From Nitratireductor sp. XY-223 (lineage in GTDB: Bacteria > Pseudomonadota > Alphaproteobacteria > Rhizobiales > Rhizobiaceae): DNA of 64,000 nucleotides. This document shows positions 34,237-44,859 of the stretch, one piece after another. The notes under the pieces are model-generated. The model worked only from the letters and a program-made list of their open reading frames with translations. It was not told where the DNA came from and made no database searches. The first letter of the stretch is position 1, and each line of letters starts with the position of its first letter. Made by a program: the position numbers and the translations under genes. Location: the NCBI RefSeq assembly GCF_004959855.1, contig NZ_SPNT01000003.1:1-64000 (forward strand). The letters are read 5' to 3'.

Positions 34237-35241
34237 ATGCTGAACTACTCCATTCGCCGGCTGCTGCTGGCGATACCGACGCTGATCGCGATCAGCCTTA
34301 TTATTTTCCTGTTGCTTGACCTGGCGCCGAGCGATCCGACAGCCAACCTGCCGCTGACGATCCCGCCGGAAGTACGTGAGAAGATCCGGCAGTCCCTGGG
34401 ATTGGGCGATCCCATCTACATCCGCTATCTCCTGTGGTGCAAGCAGTTCTTCGTCAACGAGCCGCTCAACATACTCGAGCAGTGGTTCGGCTGGGGTTCG
34501 GGCGACCGCCTGCGCGTGCTCAGCTGGCAGACGCGCTCCCCGGTCGTGGACCTCATCGTCGAGCGCATGCCGCAGACCCTTTGGGTCGTCGGCATGTCCT
34601 ATGTCGTCGGCGTGCTGATCGCGCTGCCCATAGGCATTATTTCCGCCTATCGCCAGTACAGCTGGTTCGACCAGATCGGTACCTTCGTCTCCATGGTCGG
34701 GTTTTCGGTGCCGACCTTCTTCACCGGCGTCCTGGTGATCGTCATCTTTTCCGTCTGGCTCGGTTGGTTCCCCTCCATATACGACACCACCCACCAGGTG
34801 ACGGATTGGGAGAGCTTCCTCTTCCAGGTCCGCCAGATGATCATGCCGGTCGCCGTTCTGGCGCTGTTCAACGCGGCGCAGATCAGCCGTTTCATGCGCG
34901 CCTCGATGCTCGACAATCTCAACCAGGACTATGTGCGCACGGCGCGCGCCAAGGGTCTGCGCGAACGCACGGTCGTCATGATCCACGTATTGCGCAACTC
35001 GCTGATCCCCGTCGTCACCGTGATTGCGCTCGGCGTGCCGCAGATCTTCGGCGGCGCCATCATCACCGAGCAGGTCTTCAAGGTGAACGGTCTCGGCCAG
35101 CTGCTGATCATCTCCATCCAGGGCGGCGATCTGCCGACGGTCCAGACACTGACCTTCATCTTCGCCGTGCTCATCATCGTCTTCAATCTGGTCGCCGACG
35201 TGCTCTACGGCATCTTGGACCCGAGGATCCGCTATGACTGA
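34237..35241 (+). CDS. Peptide ABC importer permease, OppB/DppB-type
   Basis: A 334-residue inner-membrane permease. It begins with the standard MLNYSIRRLLLAIPTLIAIS helix and contains the EAA-type coupling loop (ARAKGLRERTVVMIHVLRNSL). It pairs with the following DppC-type subunit, with which it overlaps by eight bases. Together they form the channel powered by the two upstream ATPases. Confidence 0.92.
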   Translation: MLNYSIRRLLLAIPTLIAISLIIFLLLDLAPSDPTANLPLTIPPEVREKIRQSLGLGDPIYIRYLLWCKQFFVNEPLNILEQWFGWGSGDRLRVLSWQTRSPVVDLIVERMPQTLWVVGMSYVVGVLIALPIGIISAYRQYSWFDQIGTFVSMVGFSVPTFFTGVLVIVIFSVWLGWFPSIYDTTHQVTDWESFLFQVRQMIMPVAVLALFNAAQISRFMRASMLDNLNQDYVRTARAKGLRERTVVMIHVLRNSLIPVVTVIALGVPQIFGGAIITEQVFKVNGLGQLLIISIQGGDLPTVQTLTFIFAVLIIVFNLVADVLYGILDPRIRYD

Positions 35242-36151
35242 CGTGACACCCGATTCACTTGCCGCGGCACGGCCGCCCCAGTCGCAGTGGCGAAACGTCT
35301 GGGACCAGTTCAAGACCCACCGCGGCGCTGTCTGGGGCATGGGATTCTTCATCTTCGTGGTGCTGGCGGTCACCCTCGGACCCTATATCTGGACGATCGA
35401 CGCCCAGTACATCGACATCAGGGCGCGCAACTCGGGACCAACCCTTGCCCATCCACTCGGCACCGACCAGCTCGGCCGCGATACGCTGGCCCGCGTCCTG
35501 GAGGGCGGGCAGGTGTCGATGGCGGTGGGCATCACCGCCATGCTGCTGGCGCTCGTCCTCGGCGCCGCGATCGGCGTTGTCGCCGGCTATTTCAAGCGCC
35601 TGGACGGGCCGCTGATGCGCCTGACGGACCTGTTCCTGGCATTGCCGCTGCTGCCGCTGCTCCTCGTCATCATCATGCTGTTCCGCGATACCTTGCGCGC
35701 GGCCTTCGGCCCGGAGACCGGCATCTTCATGCTGATTGTCTTCGTCATCGGCATCACCTCCTGGATGCAGACGGCGCGCATCGTGCGCGGGGACGTGCTG
35801 GCGCTGAAAGAGCGTGAGTTCGTCATCGCCTCGCGGTCCATCGGCACACCCTCGCGCCGCATGATCCTGCGCCACATCCTGCCGAATGTCCTGTCGCCGA
35901 TCACGGTCTCCGCAACCCTCGGCATCGCCAACGCGATCATCACGGAATCGGCGCTGTCGTTCCTCGGGCTCGGCTTTCCGTCGGACTTCCCGACCTGGGG
36001 GCGTCTGTTGTTCGATTCGACCGATTACCTGCAGCAATATCCCGAGCGTGTGCTGTGGCCGGGCCTGGCGATTTCGCTGACCGTGCTGAGCGTCAACTAT
36101 ATCGGCGACGGCCTGCGCGACGCGCTCGATCCCAGGATCAGGGGACGGTAG
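35234..36151 (+). CDS. Peptide ABC importer permease, OppC/DppC-type
   Basis: A 305-residue permease. The N-terminal cytosolic part and helix (RGAVWGMGFFIFVVLAV) are those of DppC proteins, and HPLGTDQLGRDTLARVLEGG and the EAA loop (ASRSIGTPSRRMILRHILPN) are diagnostic. It is the last gene of the importer operon and converges on tRNA-Gln. Confidence 0.92.
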   Translation: MTDVTPDSLAAARPPQSQWRNVWDQFKTHRGAVWGMGFFIFVVLAVTLGPYIWTIDAQYIDIRARNSGPTLAHPLGTDQLGRDTLARVLEGGQVSMAVGITAMLLALVLGAAIGVVAGYFKRLDGPLMRLTDLFLALPLLPLLLVIIMLFRDTLRAAFGPETGIFMLIVFVIGITSWMQTARIVRGDVLALKEREFVIASRSIGTPSRRMILRHILPNVLSPITVSATLGIANAIITESALSFLGLGFPSDFPTWGRLLFDSTDYLQQYPERVLWPGLAISLTVLSVNYIGDGLRDALDPRIRGR

Positions 36152-36209
36152 CCTTATCATTGCCTGTCGCAGGCGTGCGACGGACATCCTGTCCTGAAGT
36201 GAGGAAAAC

Positions 36210-36284
36210 TGGCTGGGGCGGCTGGATTCGAACCAGCGCATGGCGGTACCAAAAACCGCTGCCTTACCACTTGGCTACGCCCCA
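36210..36284 (-). tRNA. tRNA-Gln(UUG)
   Basis: The cloverleaf is complete: acceptor TGGGGCG/CGCCCCA, anticodon stem GCGGT/ACCGC with loop TTTTGGT giving UUG, T arm GCTGGTTCGAATCCAGC, discriminator G and encoded CCA. Length is 75 bases. Confidence 0.95.
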
Positions 36285-36417
36285 GCGGGGCCGCGAAGCG
36301 TCGTCGCGACCGGGCCTTGCACTTAACATCTCCGGTGGGAAATTCAAGCGTCTGGCGTGTTATTTTAACCGCCGTCCTCACCATGCTCAAACACGAGGAC
36401 CCCCGGCCCGGAGTTGC

Positions 36418-37725
36418 TCAGGTGGCCCGGTAGCGCGAAGTCAGCTGCAGGCCGACGATTGCGACTACCCAGGTTAGCCAGATCGGGTCGACGCGCCGCA
36501 GGAAAAATGTCTCCAGGAAGGAGAGCAGGGTCATGAAGACGATGATCATCATGAACAGGTCGGCCAGGTTGCGGTTGCCCGGCAGCCTGTAGGATTTCAC
36601 GAAATTCACCGCCGGCGCGATGTAAAGGGCCCACATGAGAACGGCGAAACCGGCCAGCCCTGTGGTCAGGGCCATGTCGATATAATTGTTGTGACCGTGG
36701 ACGATGCCGCGGAAATCCCAGCCCCGCTCGAAAGGCTTTTCGATCCCGGTAACCGCCGGCGTGCCCCAGAAGCTGTCGAACCCCGTGCCGAACAGGGGAC
36801 TGTTCGTGACGTTCTCGATGCCGTACTCCCACAGGGTCACCCGGCCGGTGTAGCTCGGATCGGCGAGGAATGTCTTCATGATTTCCGCCAGTATCGGAGA
36901 ATAGACCGTCCCCACGGTGATCAGGGCGATGAAAAGCGCCGAGACCGCCCAGAGCAAGATCGTAAGCAGCGGCAGCCCGAAGGCGCGGCCCGCCAGCACG
37001 ACGAAAACCGAGACCGGGAGCAACCCGTTGGTGGTCTTCGACCCGGTCTGGATGACAAAGAACACCGCAAGCAGCGTGATGGCCGGCCCGAGGAAACGAT
37101 AGCCGGACCGCCACAGATAGATGCCGAACATGGCGAACACCGACATGACGGGACCAGCAATGTTCTTGTGGGTGAAGTGACCGCGCCACAGGCCGGCATG
37201 CTGGCTCTCGTCGCCGCCGGCCTCATGCACACCGAGCTCGGGTGCGAGGAGGACGCCGAGGTAGCTGACTGCAAGCACCGTCAGGATCGCGGCGGCGCAC
37301 ACGCGCTGGAAGGAGCGTTCGTCCGGCGGCAAAAGGACAATGCTGGAGGCGATGATGATGCCGATGAGCGTGAGAAGCACGGAACGCAGCGCCACCTCCG
37401 GAAACGGTGCGACGACGACCGAGATGGCCAGCACCGAAAGGATGCCGATCCAGCCGGGTGCGGCGAAGATCGTCAACAGACGGCGATTGACGAGCGTGAG
37501 CAGCGCAGCCACGGCCACGAAACCGGCGATCAGAAAGCCGATCTGGTTGAGCGAGTCGCCGTCTTGCCGAACGAGATGGATCTGGCTGACGGAAAAAAAC
37601 GGCCGCAGCGAAAGCATCAGAAGGCAGAACGCGGCGAAAGCGATCACGTTCGCGGCCGTGCGCTTGATGCCGTCGATCTGCGCGGCATCGGGCACCGCGT
37701 GCTGCTGGTGATGCGCGATCGTCAT
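36418..37725 (-). CDS. O-antigen ligase family membrane protein
   Basis: A 435-residue polytopic protein with roughly ten to twelve helices and a large periplasmic loop. GRVTLWEYGIENVTNSPLFGTGFDSFW followed by HGHNNYIDMALTTGLAG is the Wzy/WaaL-type O-antigen ligase domain, and the GHFTHKNIAG motif is typical of the exopolysaccharide branch. It is probably a polymerase or ligase for a surface polysaccharide. No glycosyltransferase genes adjoin it, so the glycan is unknown. The ATG at 37725 follows GGGAT; an upstream frame extension lacks a signal. Confidence 0.85.
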   Translation of the reverse strand: MTIAHHQQHAVPDAAQIDGIKRTAANVIAFAAFCLLMLSLRPFFSVSQIHLVRQDGDSLNQIGFLIAGFVAVAALLTLVNRRLLTIFAAPGWIGILSVLAISVVVAPFPEVALRSVLLTLIGIIIASSIVLLPPDERSFQRVCAAAILTVLAVSYLGVLLAPELGVHEAGGDESQHAGLWRGHFTHKNIAGPVMSVFAMFGIYLWRSGYRFLGPAITLLAVFFVIQTGSKTTNGLLPVSVFVVLAGRAFGLPLLTILLWAVSALFIALITVGTVYSPILAEIMKTFLADPSYTGRVTLWEYGIENVTNSPLFGTGFDSFWGTPAVTGIEKPFERGWDFRGIVHGHNNYIDMALTTGLAGFAVLMWALYIAPAVNFVKSYRLPGNRNLADLFMMIIVFMTLLSFLETFFLRRVDPIWLTWVVAIVGLQLTSRYRAT

Positions 37726-37842
37726 CGATATCCCGCCACTTGCCGGTTTTCGCCGCCCGATGCGGCAGGTTGCCGACCACACTGCAGCGACAGTTGCCCC
37801 AATATGGTTAAGGCTTTCTTGCCGGCGTGCGGGCGATGCTCC

Positions 37843-39492
37843 CTACCGGTCAGAAATCTCCCAGTTCGGGTTGATCCACGGCTGCAGGTTCGAACGGGGC
37901 AGGGGCTGGACGTCGAGAATATGGTCGGAGGCCTTTTCGCCGACCATGATCGACGGTGCGTTCAGATTGCCGTTCGTGATCGTCGGGAAGATCGATGAAT
38001 CGGCGACACGCAGCCGGTCGACGCCGATCACCCGGCATTGCGGGTCGACGACGCTCATCGGATCGTCGGCCCGGCCCATCCGGCAGGTGCCGCACGGATG
38101 GTAGGCACTCTCGACATGTTCGGCGATGTGGGCGTCGAGTTCCGCGTCCGACTGCACGTCGACCCCGGGCGAGATCTCGCGGCCGCGATAGCCGTCGAAG
38201 GCGGGTTGCCTGAAAATCTCGCGGGTGAGCCGGATGCAGTGGCGGAAATCCTCCCAGTCCGAAGGATCGCTCATATAGTTGAAACGGATGACGGGTGCCT
38301 CAGCCGGGTCGGCCGAACGCAGCGCGACATGGCCGCGCGATTTTGACCGCATCGGCCCGACATGGGCCTGAAAGCCGTGGGCCCTGGCAGGTGCCGTGCC
38401 GTCGTAACGGATGGCCACGGGCAGGAAATGGTACTGGATATCGGGATATTTGACGCCCGGGCGGGACCTTAGAAACGCCGCCGCCTCGAAATGGTTGGAC
38501 GCGCCGATGCCCGATTTGAAGAACAGCCACTCCGCCCCGATCAGTCCCTTGGAGATCAGGTTCATCTTCGAATAGAGCGTGATCGGCTGGGTGCATTCCT
38601 GCTGCACGTAGAGTTCCAGGTGGTCCTGAAGGTTGGTGCCGACGCCGGGCCGGTCGGCGACAACGTCGATGCCCAATTCCTGCAACTGCACGCCGGGGCC
38701 GATCCCGGAGAGCATCAGCAGTTTCGGCGAGTTGAACGCCGATGCGGCGACGATGACCTCGCGGGACGCCTGGATTGTCTCGCGTTTGCCGCCGCGCTGG
38801 ATTTCAACGCCGGTCGCGACACCGTCCTCGATGACGATCCGTCGCGCCAGGGCTCTGATGAGCTGCAGGTTGGGACGTTTGAGCGCCGGCTTCAGATAGG
38901 CGTTGGCCGCCGACCACCGCTTGCCGCGATAGATCGTCTGCTCCATCGGGCCGAAGCCCTCCTGCTTCTCGCCGTTGTAGTCGTCGGTGAGCTCGAAGCC
39001 GGCCTGCGCGCCGGCCTCGATAAAGGCCTGGAACAGCGGGTTGAGCCGTTCGCCACGCTGGACGTGCAGCGGCCCGGAATGGCCGCGCCAGCCATTTTGG
39101 CCGCCATGCGACGTCTCCATTTTCTGGAAATAGGGCAGGACGTCGGCATAGGACCAGCCGTCGGCGCCCTCGGCTTCCCAGGAGTCGAAATCCTCCGCAT
39201 GCCCGCGCACATAGACCATGCCGTTGATGGACGACGAGCCGCCCACCACCTTGCCGCGGGGCGCTGCCAGCCGCCGACCGCCGAGATGCGGTTCCGGCTC
39301 TGTCTGATAGCCCCAGTCGTAGAGCCCCATGTTCATGGGATAGGAAAGCGCCGCCGGCATCTGGATAAACGGCCCCACGTCGGAGCCGCCATATTCGATG
39401 ACGATGACGGAGTTCCGGCCGCCCTCCGACAGCCGGCTGGCCATGGCCGAACCCGCTGATCCCGAACCGACGATGACAAAGTCCGCTTGCAT
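37843..39492 (-). CDS. betA: Choline dehydrogenase
   Basis: A 549-residue GMC-family flavoenzyme that oxidises choline to betaine aldehyde (and onward to betaine) at the inner membrane. The FAD-binding [16 protein letters not shown] is at the N-terminus, [20 protein letters not shown] is the GMC signature 1, and the C-terminal [15 protein letters not shown] and [10 protein letters not shown] blocks contain the catalytic His/Asn. It is very similar to rhizobial BetA over its full length. Third gene of the betCBA operon, 23 bases after betB. Confidence 0.95.
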   Translation of the reverse strand: MQADFVIVGSGSAGSAMASRLSEGGRNSVIVIEYGGSDVGPFIQMPAALSYPMNMGLYDWGYQTEPEPHLGGRRLAAPRGKVVGGSSSINGMVYVRGHAEDFDSWEAEGADGWSYADVLPYFQKMETSHGGQNGWRGHSGPLHVQRGERLNPLFQAFIEAGAQAGFELTDDYNGEKQEGFGPMEQTIYRGKRWSAANAYLKPALKRPNLQLIRALARRIVIEDGVATGVEIQRGGKRETIQASREVIVAASAFNSPKLLMLSGIGPGVQLQELGIDVVADRPGVGTNLQDHLELYVQQECTQPITLYSKMNLISKGLIGAEWLFFKSGIGASNHFEAAAFLRSRPGVKYPDIQYHFLPVAIRYDGTAPARAHGFQAHVGPMRSKSRGHVALRSADPAEAPVIRFNYMSDPSDWEDFRHCIRLTREIFRQPAFDGYRGREISPGVDVQSDAELDAHIAEHVESAYHPCGTCRMGRADDPMSVVDPQCRVIGVDRLRVADSSIFPTITNGNLNAPSIMVGEKASDHILDVQPLPRSNLQPWINPNWEISDR

Positions 39493-39515
39493 TCTCAGTG
39501 TCTTTCCCGACGTCT

Positions 39516-40979
<1,464 letters not shown>

Positions 40980-40994
40980 GATTGCCTGCTCGCT

Positions 40995-42521
40995 CTATTC
41001 GCCGCGGGGAAAGCGCTGGCTTTCCTCCAGGTCGTTGAGATCCATGTGGTTGCGCATGTACCGTTCCGAGGCCTTCTGCAGCGGCTGGTAGTCCCACGGA
41101 TAGTAGGCGCCGTTGCGCAGCGCCTCGTAGACCACCCAGCGCCGTGCCTGGCTTTCGCGCACCGCCGCGTCGAACCGCTCCATGTTCCAGCGGGCCATGG
41201 CCCGGGACTTGAAGTCGTCCAGAACGCTCGCGTGCTCCGGATCGGAGGCCAAGTTGTTCAGTTCGTTCGGATCGGCATCGAGGTCAAAGAGCTGTGGCGG
41301 ATCGAGCTCGCAATGGACGAATTTGAAGCGGCCGTCCCGCATGCAGACTAGCGGCGCGTAGGAGCCCTCGGCCGCATATTCCATCAGAACCGGCGCGCCG
41401 CGGGATTTCCCCGAGAGTATCGGCAGGAGGCTCACGCCGTCGGTCCACGGCTGAACCGCTTCGAGATCCGCCCCGGCAAGATCGGCGAGGGTCGGAACGA
41501 CATCGAGATTCGATACCGGGTCCTTAACAAGGACGGGATCGATGCCGGGGCCGGCGATCATCAGCGGCACCCGCGATGCGCCCTCGAGGAAGCTCATCTT
41601 GAACCACAGCCCGCGCTCGCCCAGCATGTCGCCGTGATCGGAACAGAACATGACGATCGTGTTCTCAAGCATGCGCGTCGCCTCGAGCACGCCGATCAGT
41701 TCGCCGACCTTGTCGTCCAGATAGGAGATATTGGCAAAATAGCCGCGCCGCGACCGCCGCACATCCTCCGGCGTGATGTCGAAATTCTTGTAGTCGTTGG
41801 CGAGATAAAGGCGCTTGGAATGCGGGTCCTGCGCGTCGAACGGGATCGGGGCGACCGCGGGTTCCAGGTGCGGGCAGTCCTCGTAAAGGTCCCAGTATTT
41901 GCGGCGTGCGACATAGGGATCGTGCGGATGCGTGAACGAGACGGTCAGGCACCAGGGCCGCGCCGCGGGATCGTCCGAGGTCCGGGCCAGCTGGTAGAGC
42001 TTTTGCACGCCGTGAAAGGCGACCTCGTCGTCATATTCCATCTGGTTGCTGATCTCGGCGATCCCGGCGCCGGTCACCGATCCCAGATTGTGGTACCACC
42101 AGTCGATGCGCTCGCCGGGCTTGCGGTAGTCCGGTGTCCAGCCGAAATCGGCCGGGTAGATGTCCGTCGTCAGGCGCTCCTCGAAACCGTGCAACTGATC
42201 CGGTCCGACGAAGTGCATCTTGCCGGACAGGCAGGTTTGATAGCCGTTGCGGCGCAGGTGATGCGCAAAAGTGGGGATGTCTGACGAAAATTCAGCCGCA
42301 TTGTCATAGACCCGCGTGCGGCTCGGCAGTTGCCCGGACATGAAGGACGCACGTCCCGGCGCGCAAAGCGGAGAGGCGGTGTAGTTGTTGGCGAAGCGCG
42401 CCGAGCGCGCCGCCAGCGCGTCAAGATGCGGTGTGTGCAGCCATTCGGCAGGGCCGTCCGGAAACAGCGTGCCGTTGAGCTGATCGACCATGATGATCAA
42501 AATGTTTGGACTGTCGCGCAT
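40995..42521 (-). CDS. betC: Choline-sulfatase
   Basis: A 508-residue type I sulfatase that hydrolyses choline-O-sulfate to choline and sulfate. Cys53 in PLCAPGRAS matches CxPxR and is the residue converted to formylglycine. Metal ligands appear in IMVDQL and FCSDHGDMLGER. The C-terminal choline-sulfatase tail (REWEPVDYQP-like, here NGAYYPWDYQP) is present. It leads the operon, as in Sinorhizobium betICBA, but no betI repressor gene precedes it. Confidence 0.95.
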   Translation of the reverse strand: MRDSPNILIIMVDQLNGTLFPDGPAEWLHTPHLDALAARSARFANNYTASPLCAPGRASFMSGQLPSRTRVYDNAAEFSSDIPTFAHHLRRNGYQTCLSGKMHFVGPDQLHGFEERLTTDIYPADFGWTPDYRKPGERIDWWYHNLGSVTGAGIAEISNQMEYDDEVAFHGVQKLYQLARTSDDPAARPWCLTVSFTHPHDPYVARRKYWDLYEDCPHLEPAVAPIPFDAQDPHSKRLYLANDYKNFDITPEDVRRSRRGYFANISYLDDKVGELIGVLEATRMLENTIVMFCSDHGDMLGERGLWFKMSFLEGASRVPLMIAGPGIDPVLVKDPVSNLDVVPTLADLAGADLEAVQPWTDGVSLLPILSGKSRGAPVLMEYAAEGSYAPLVCMRDGRFKFVHCELDPPQLFDLDADPNELNNLASDPEHASVLDDFKSRAMARWNMERFDAAVRESQARRWVVYEALRNGAYYPWDYQPLQKASERYMRNHMDLNDLEESQRFPRGE

Positions 42522-42892
42522 TTCGATCCCCTATTAGGCGGCGTCCGGAAGTTCCGCCGTTGCCGCGCCGGATTTCTGCGGCGCATTCCGGAGCCCGGTG
42601 CCGGCGGACGTTTCAATCCGCGGCCTTGGTGGTGTCCCTGCAAGGTCAGTATTTATTTTTAATTGGTCGTTCATTCAATAAAAATCTGGCGTCCGCCTGA
42701 AGATTTGCAGTCCGGGTAGGCTCTCCCGGTTTGGCTGCTCGTGCAAGCATGAGACAATATCGGGATAATCCGGGCTGAGAATCAAAAAAAATTCGGTCAA
42801 CCGGAAAATGGGTGCTGTTTATTTGATTGATTTTGGTGGCGGAGGCGCTAAGCCTTGGCGCAGAAAATTGAGGAGCGCAGGAGAAGCGAGCC
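42522..42892. other. 371-base divergent intergenic region between betC and an aldehyde dehydrogenase
   Basis: No gene is evident. It holds a BetI-like element at 42662-42679 and a 17-base imperfect palindrome at 42845-42861 (GCGC arms around TAAGCCTTG, just before the aldehyde dehydrogenase ribosome binding site). The AT-rich part at 42650-42820 probably contains both promoters. Confidence 0.6.
42662..42679. promoter_or_regulatory. BetI-like operator candidate
   Basis: ATTGGTCGTTCATTCAAT has ATTG/CAAT ends and a CGTTCA core, recalling the symmetric sites bound by the choline-responsive TetR protein BetI. It lies about 140 bases upstream of betC. No betI is in the window, so the regulator would act in trans. 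Assignment is by resemblance only. Confidence 0.4.
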
Positions 42893-44320
42893 ATGATGAG
42901 GAAAACGGAATTCTACATCGACGGTGAATGGGTGGCGCCGGCCCGGCCGAACGATTGCGAGGTGATCAATCCCGCGACCGAGGAGGCCTGTGCGGTGATC
43001 TCACTCGGGTCGGAAGAGGACGTCAACCGCGCCGTCGCCGCGGCCAGGCGTGCGTTCGAAAGCTTCAGCAAAACAACTCTCGAGGAACGCATCAGGCTGA
43101 TCGAGAGGCTGCTTGAGATCATGCACGAGCGCAACGAGGAGATGGCCCAGGCGGTGTCGGTGGAGATGGGCGCGCCGATCAAGCTGGCGCGCGGCGGGCA
43201 GGCGGGTTCCGGCCCCTTCCATGTCGAGGGCTTCCTGCAGGCGCTGTCGCAGTACCATTTCGAGGAAGACCTCGACAGCCAGGGCGAACATATCGTCCAT
43301 GAGCCGATCGGCGTGTGCGGACTGATCACCCCGTGGAACTGGCCCGTCAACCAGATCGCGCTCAAGGTCGTGCCGGCCTTGGCCGTTGGATGCACATGCG
43401 TGTTGAAGCCGAGCGAGATCGCGCCGCTGTCGGCCATCGTCTTTGCCGAGATGATCGACGCTGCCGGTTTTCCCAAAGGTGTCTTCAATCTGGTCAATGG
43501 CGAGGGCGTTGTGGTCGGGGAGGCGATGTCCCGCCACCCGGACATCGACATGATGTCCTTCACCGGCTCGACCAGAGCCGGCGCCGCCGTGTCGCGCGCC
43601 GCCGCCGAAACGGTGAAGCGCGTGACCCTCGAACTCGGCGGCAAGTCGCCGAACATCGTCTTCGAGGACGCCGATCTCGAGACCGCCATCAAGAAGGGCG
43701 TATTCGGCTGCATGGAGAACACCGGCCAGTCCTGCAACGCGCCGACCCGCATGCTGGTTCAGCGTTCCGTCTACAATGATGCCGTCAGGCTGGCGGGCGA
43801 ATATGCGGGCAAGGTCGAGGTCGGCGATCCGACGCAGGAAGGCCGGCATATCGGCCCGCTGGTCTCGGAAGCGCAGTTCAACAAGGTGCAGGGTCTCATC
43901 AACACGGCCATCGACGAGGGCGCGCGCCTGGTTGCCGGCGGACCCGGCCGCCCCGATGGCCTCAACAGAGGCTATTTTGTCAGGCCGACCGTGTTTGCCG
44001 ACGTCGACAACGGCATGACGATCGCACGCGAAGAGGTGTTCGGCCCGGTCCTTGCCATGATCCCGTTCGACACCGAGGAAGAGGCGATCGCGATCGCCAA
44101 CGATACGCCCTACGGCCTTGCCGCCTATGTGCAGACGGCCGATCAGGCCAAGGCGAGGCGGGTTGCGAAACAGTTGCGGGCCGGCATGGTGCAGATCAAT
44201 GGAGCCCAGCGTCCCGCCGGCAGCCCATTCGGCGGCTACAAGCAGTCCGGCAACGGCCGTGAGGGCGGCCGCTGGGGCCTCGAAGACTTCCTCGAAGTGA
44301 AGGCGATCAGCGGCTACTGA
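42893..44320 (+). CDS. NAD(P)-dependent aldehyde dehydrogenase
   Basis: A 475-residue aldehyde dehydrogenase. Catalytic Cys281 (NTGQSCNAPTRM) and Glu247 (LELGGKSP) are intact, with the FTGSTRAGAAV cofactor loop. CNAPTR and the GSGPFHVEGFLQALS part differ from betaine aldehyde dehydrogenases and resemble the broad-specificity group. AGGAGAAGCGAGCC precedes the ATG. It is divergent from betC and is followed after 106 bases by a small secreted protein. Substrate unknown, possibly linked to choline or amine breakdown by context. Confidence 0.88.
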   Translation: MMRKTEFYIDGEWVAPARPNDCEVINPATEEACAVISLGSEEDVNRAVAAARRAFESFSKTTLEERIRLIERLLEIMHERNEEMAQAVSVEMGAPIKLARGGQAGSGPFHVEGFLQALSQYHFEEDLDSQGEHIVHEPIGVCGLITPWNWPVNQIALKVVPALAVGCTCVLKPSEIAPLSAIVFAEMIDAAGFPKGVFNLVNGEGVVVGEAMSRHPDIDMMSFTGSTRAGAAVSRAAAETVKRVTLELGGKSPNIVFEDADLETAIKKGVFGCMENTGQSCNAPTRMLVQRSVYNDAVRLAGEYAGKVEVGDPTQEGRHIGPLVSEAQFNKVQGLINTAIDEGARLVAGGPGRPDGLNRGYFVRPTVFADVDNGMTIAREEVFGPVLAMIPFDTEEEAIAIANDTPYGLAAYVQTADQAKARRVAKQLRAGMVQINGAQRPAGSPFGGYKQSGNGREGGRWGLEDFLEVKAISGY

Positions 44321-44384
44321 GCCGCTGATTCTTTGCATTTCGCGAAGGTTTGCTTAACCCTCGACGGGTGCATCGCTTTACGCA

Positions 44385-44422
44385 ACAACCTCAGGGCGTC
44401 ATACTGCGGCACCTGAGGTTGT
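44385..44422 (+). promoter_or_regulatory. 11-bp perfect inverted repeat containing the downstream ribosome binding site
   Basis: ACAACCTCAGG (44385-44395) pairs perfectly with CCTGAGGTTGT (44412-44422) around a 16-base loop. The GAGG that would serve as ribosome binding site for the GTG at 44427 is inside the right arm. In RNA the stem would hide it. It could be a translational switch, or a terminator of the upstream aldehyde dehydrogenase, although no T tract follows. Confidence 0.6.
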
Positions 44423-44426
44423 ATAA

Positions 44427-44660
44427 GTGTTTTCGCGATTTTGCATCGTAGCCTTCACCTTGCTTGCGAACTCGGCAACGGCTCAAACTGACGAGTGCGA
44501 TCCCAACTACACGCCCTGTGTCCCGATAGCATCGGATGTCGATTGCGCTGACGGCAACGGCAACGGTCCGGCTTATGTCAAAGGGCCGGTCAGGGTCATC
44601 GGCAAGGATATCTACGGTCTGGACCGGGACAAAAACGGTATCGGTTGCGAACCAAAGTGA
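44427..44660 (+). CDS. Small exported Excalibur-type protein
   Basis: A 77-residue protein with a signal peptide (CIVAFTLLANSATA). The mature part carries the DxDxxGxxCE calcium-loop motif (DRDKNGIGCE) at its end, with further cysteines at CDPNY and in the DVDCADGNGNG stretch, fitting the Excalibur domain known from extracellular nucleases and small secreted proteins. A GTG starts it, with GAGG eight bases upstream inside a hairpin. Role unknown; calcium-binding secreted protein is the best reading. Confidence 0.75.
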   Translation: MFSRFCIVAFTLLANSATAQTDECDPNYTPCVPIASDVDCADGNGNGPAYVKGPVRVIGKDIYGLDRDKNGIGCEPK

Positions 44661-44713
44661 CAAACCCGAGGTCACCGCTGTGTGCGCTGCAACATTTCGG
44701 TTGCAAACGCCCC

Positions 44714-44767
44714 TTGATATTTTTAAGCCTTGAACAATATAGGCCGGTAGGACCTTGAACGGCCTAT
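44714..44767 (+). promoter_or_regulatory. Possible promoter and hairpin upstream of the thiolase gene
   Basis: TTGATA (44714-44719) and TATAGG (44738-44743), 18 bases apart, resemble a sigma-70 promoter. ATAGGCCG (44739-44746) and CGGCCTAT (44760-44767) form an 8-bp inverted repeat over its -10 end, which could be an operator. The arrangement is weak evidence without expression data. Confidence 0.3.
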
Positions 44768-44859
44768 TGTGTTTGAAGCGGCCGCCCGTATGGATCATGA
44801 TGGGCGGACAGGATCAACGGCCCGGACACCAAACCCGGGCATCAGGCGGAGACGGCGAC

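Noticed and set aside
36210-36284. tRNA-Gln as integration site of a genomic island
   Set aside because: No integrase gene or repeated tRNA end is seen on either side.
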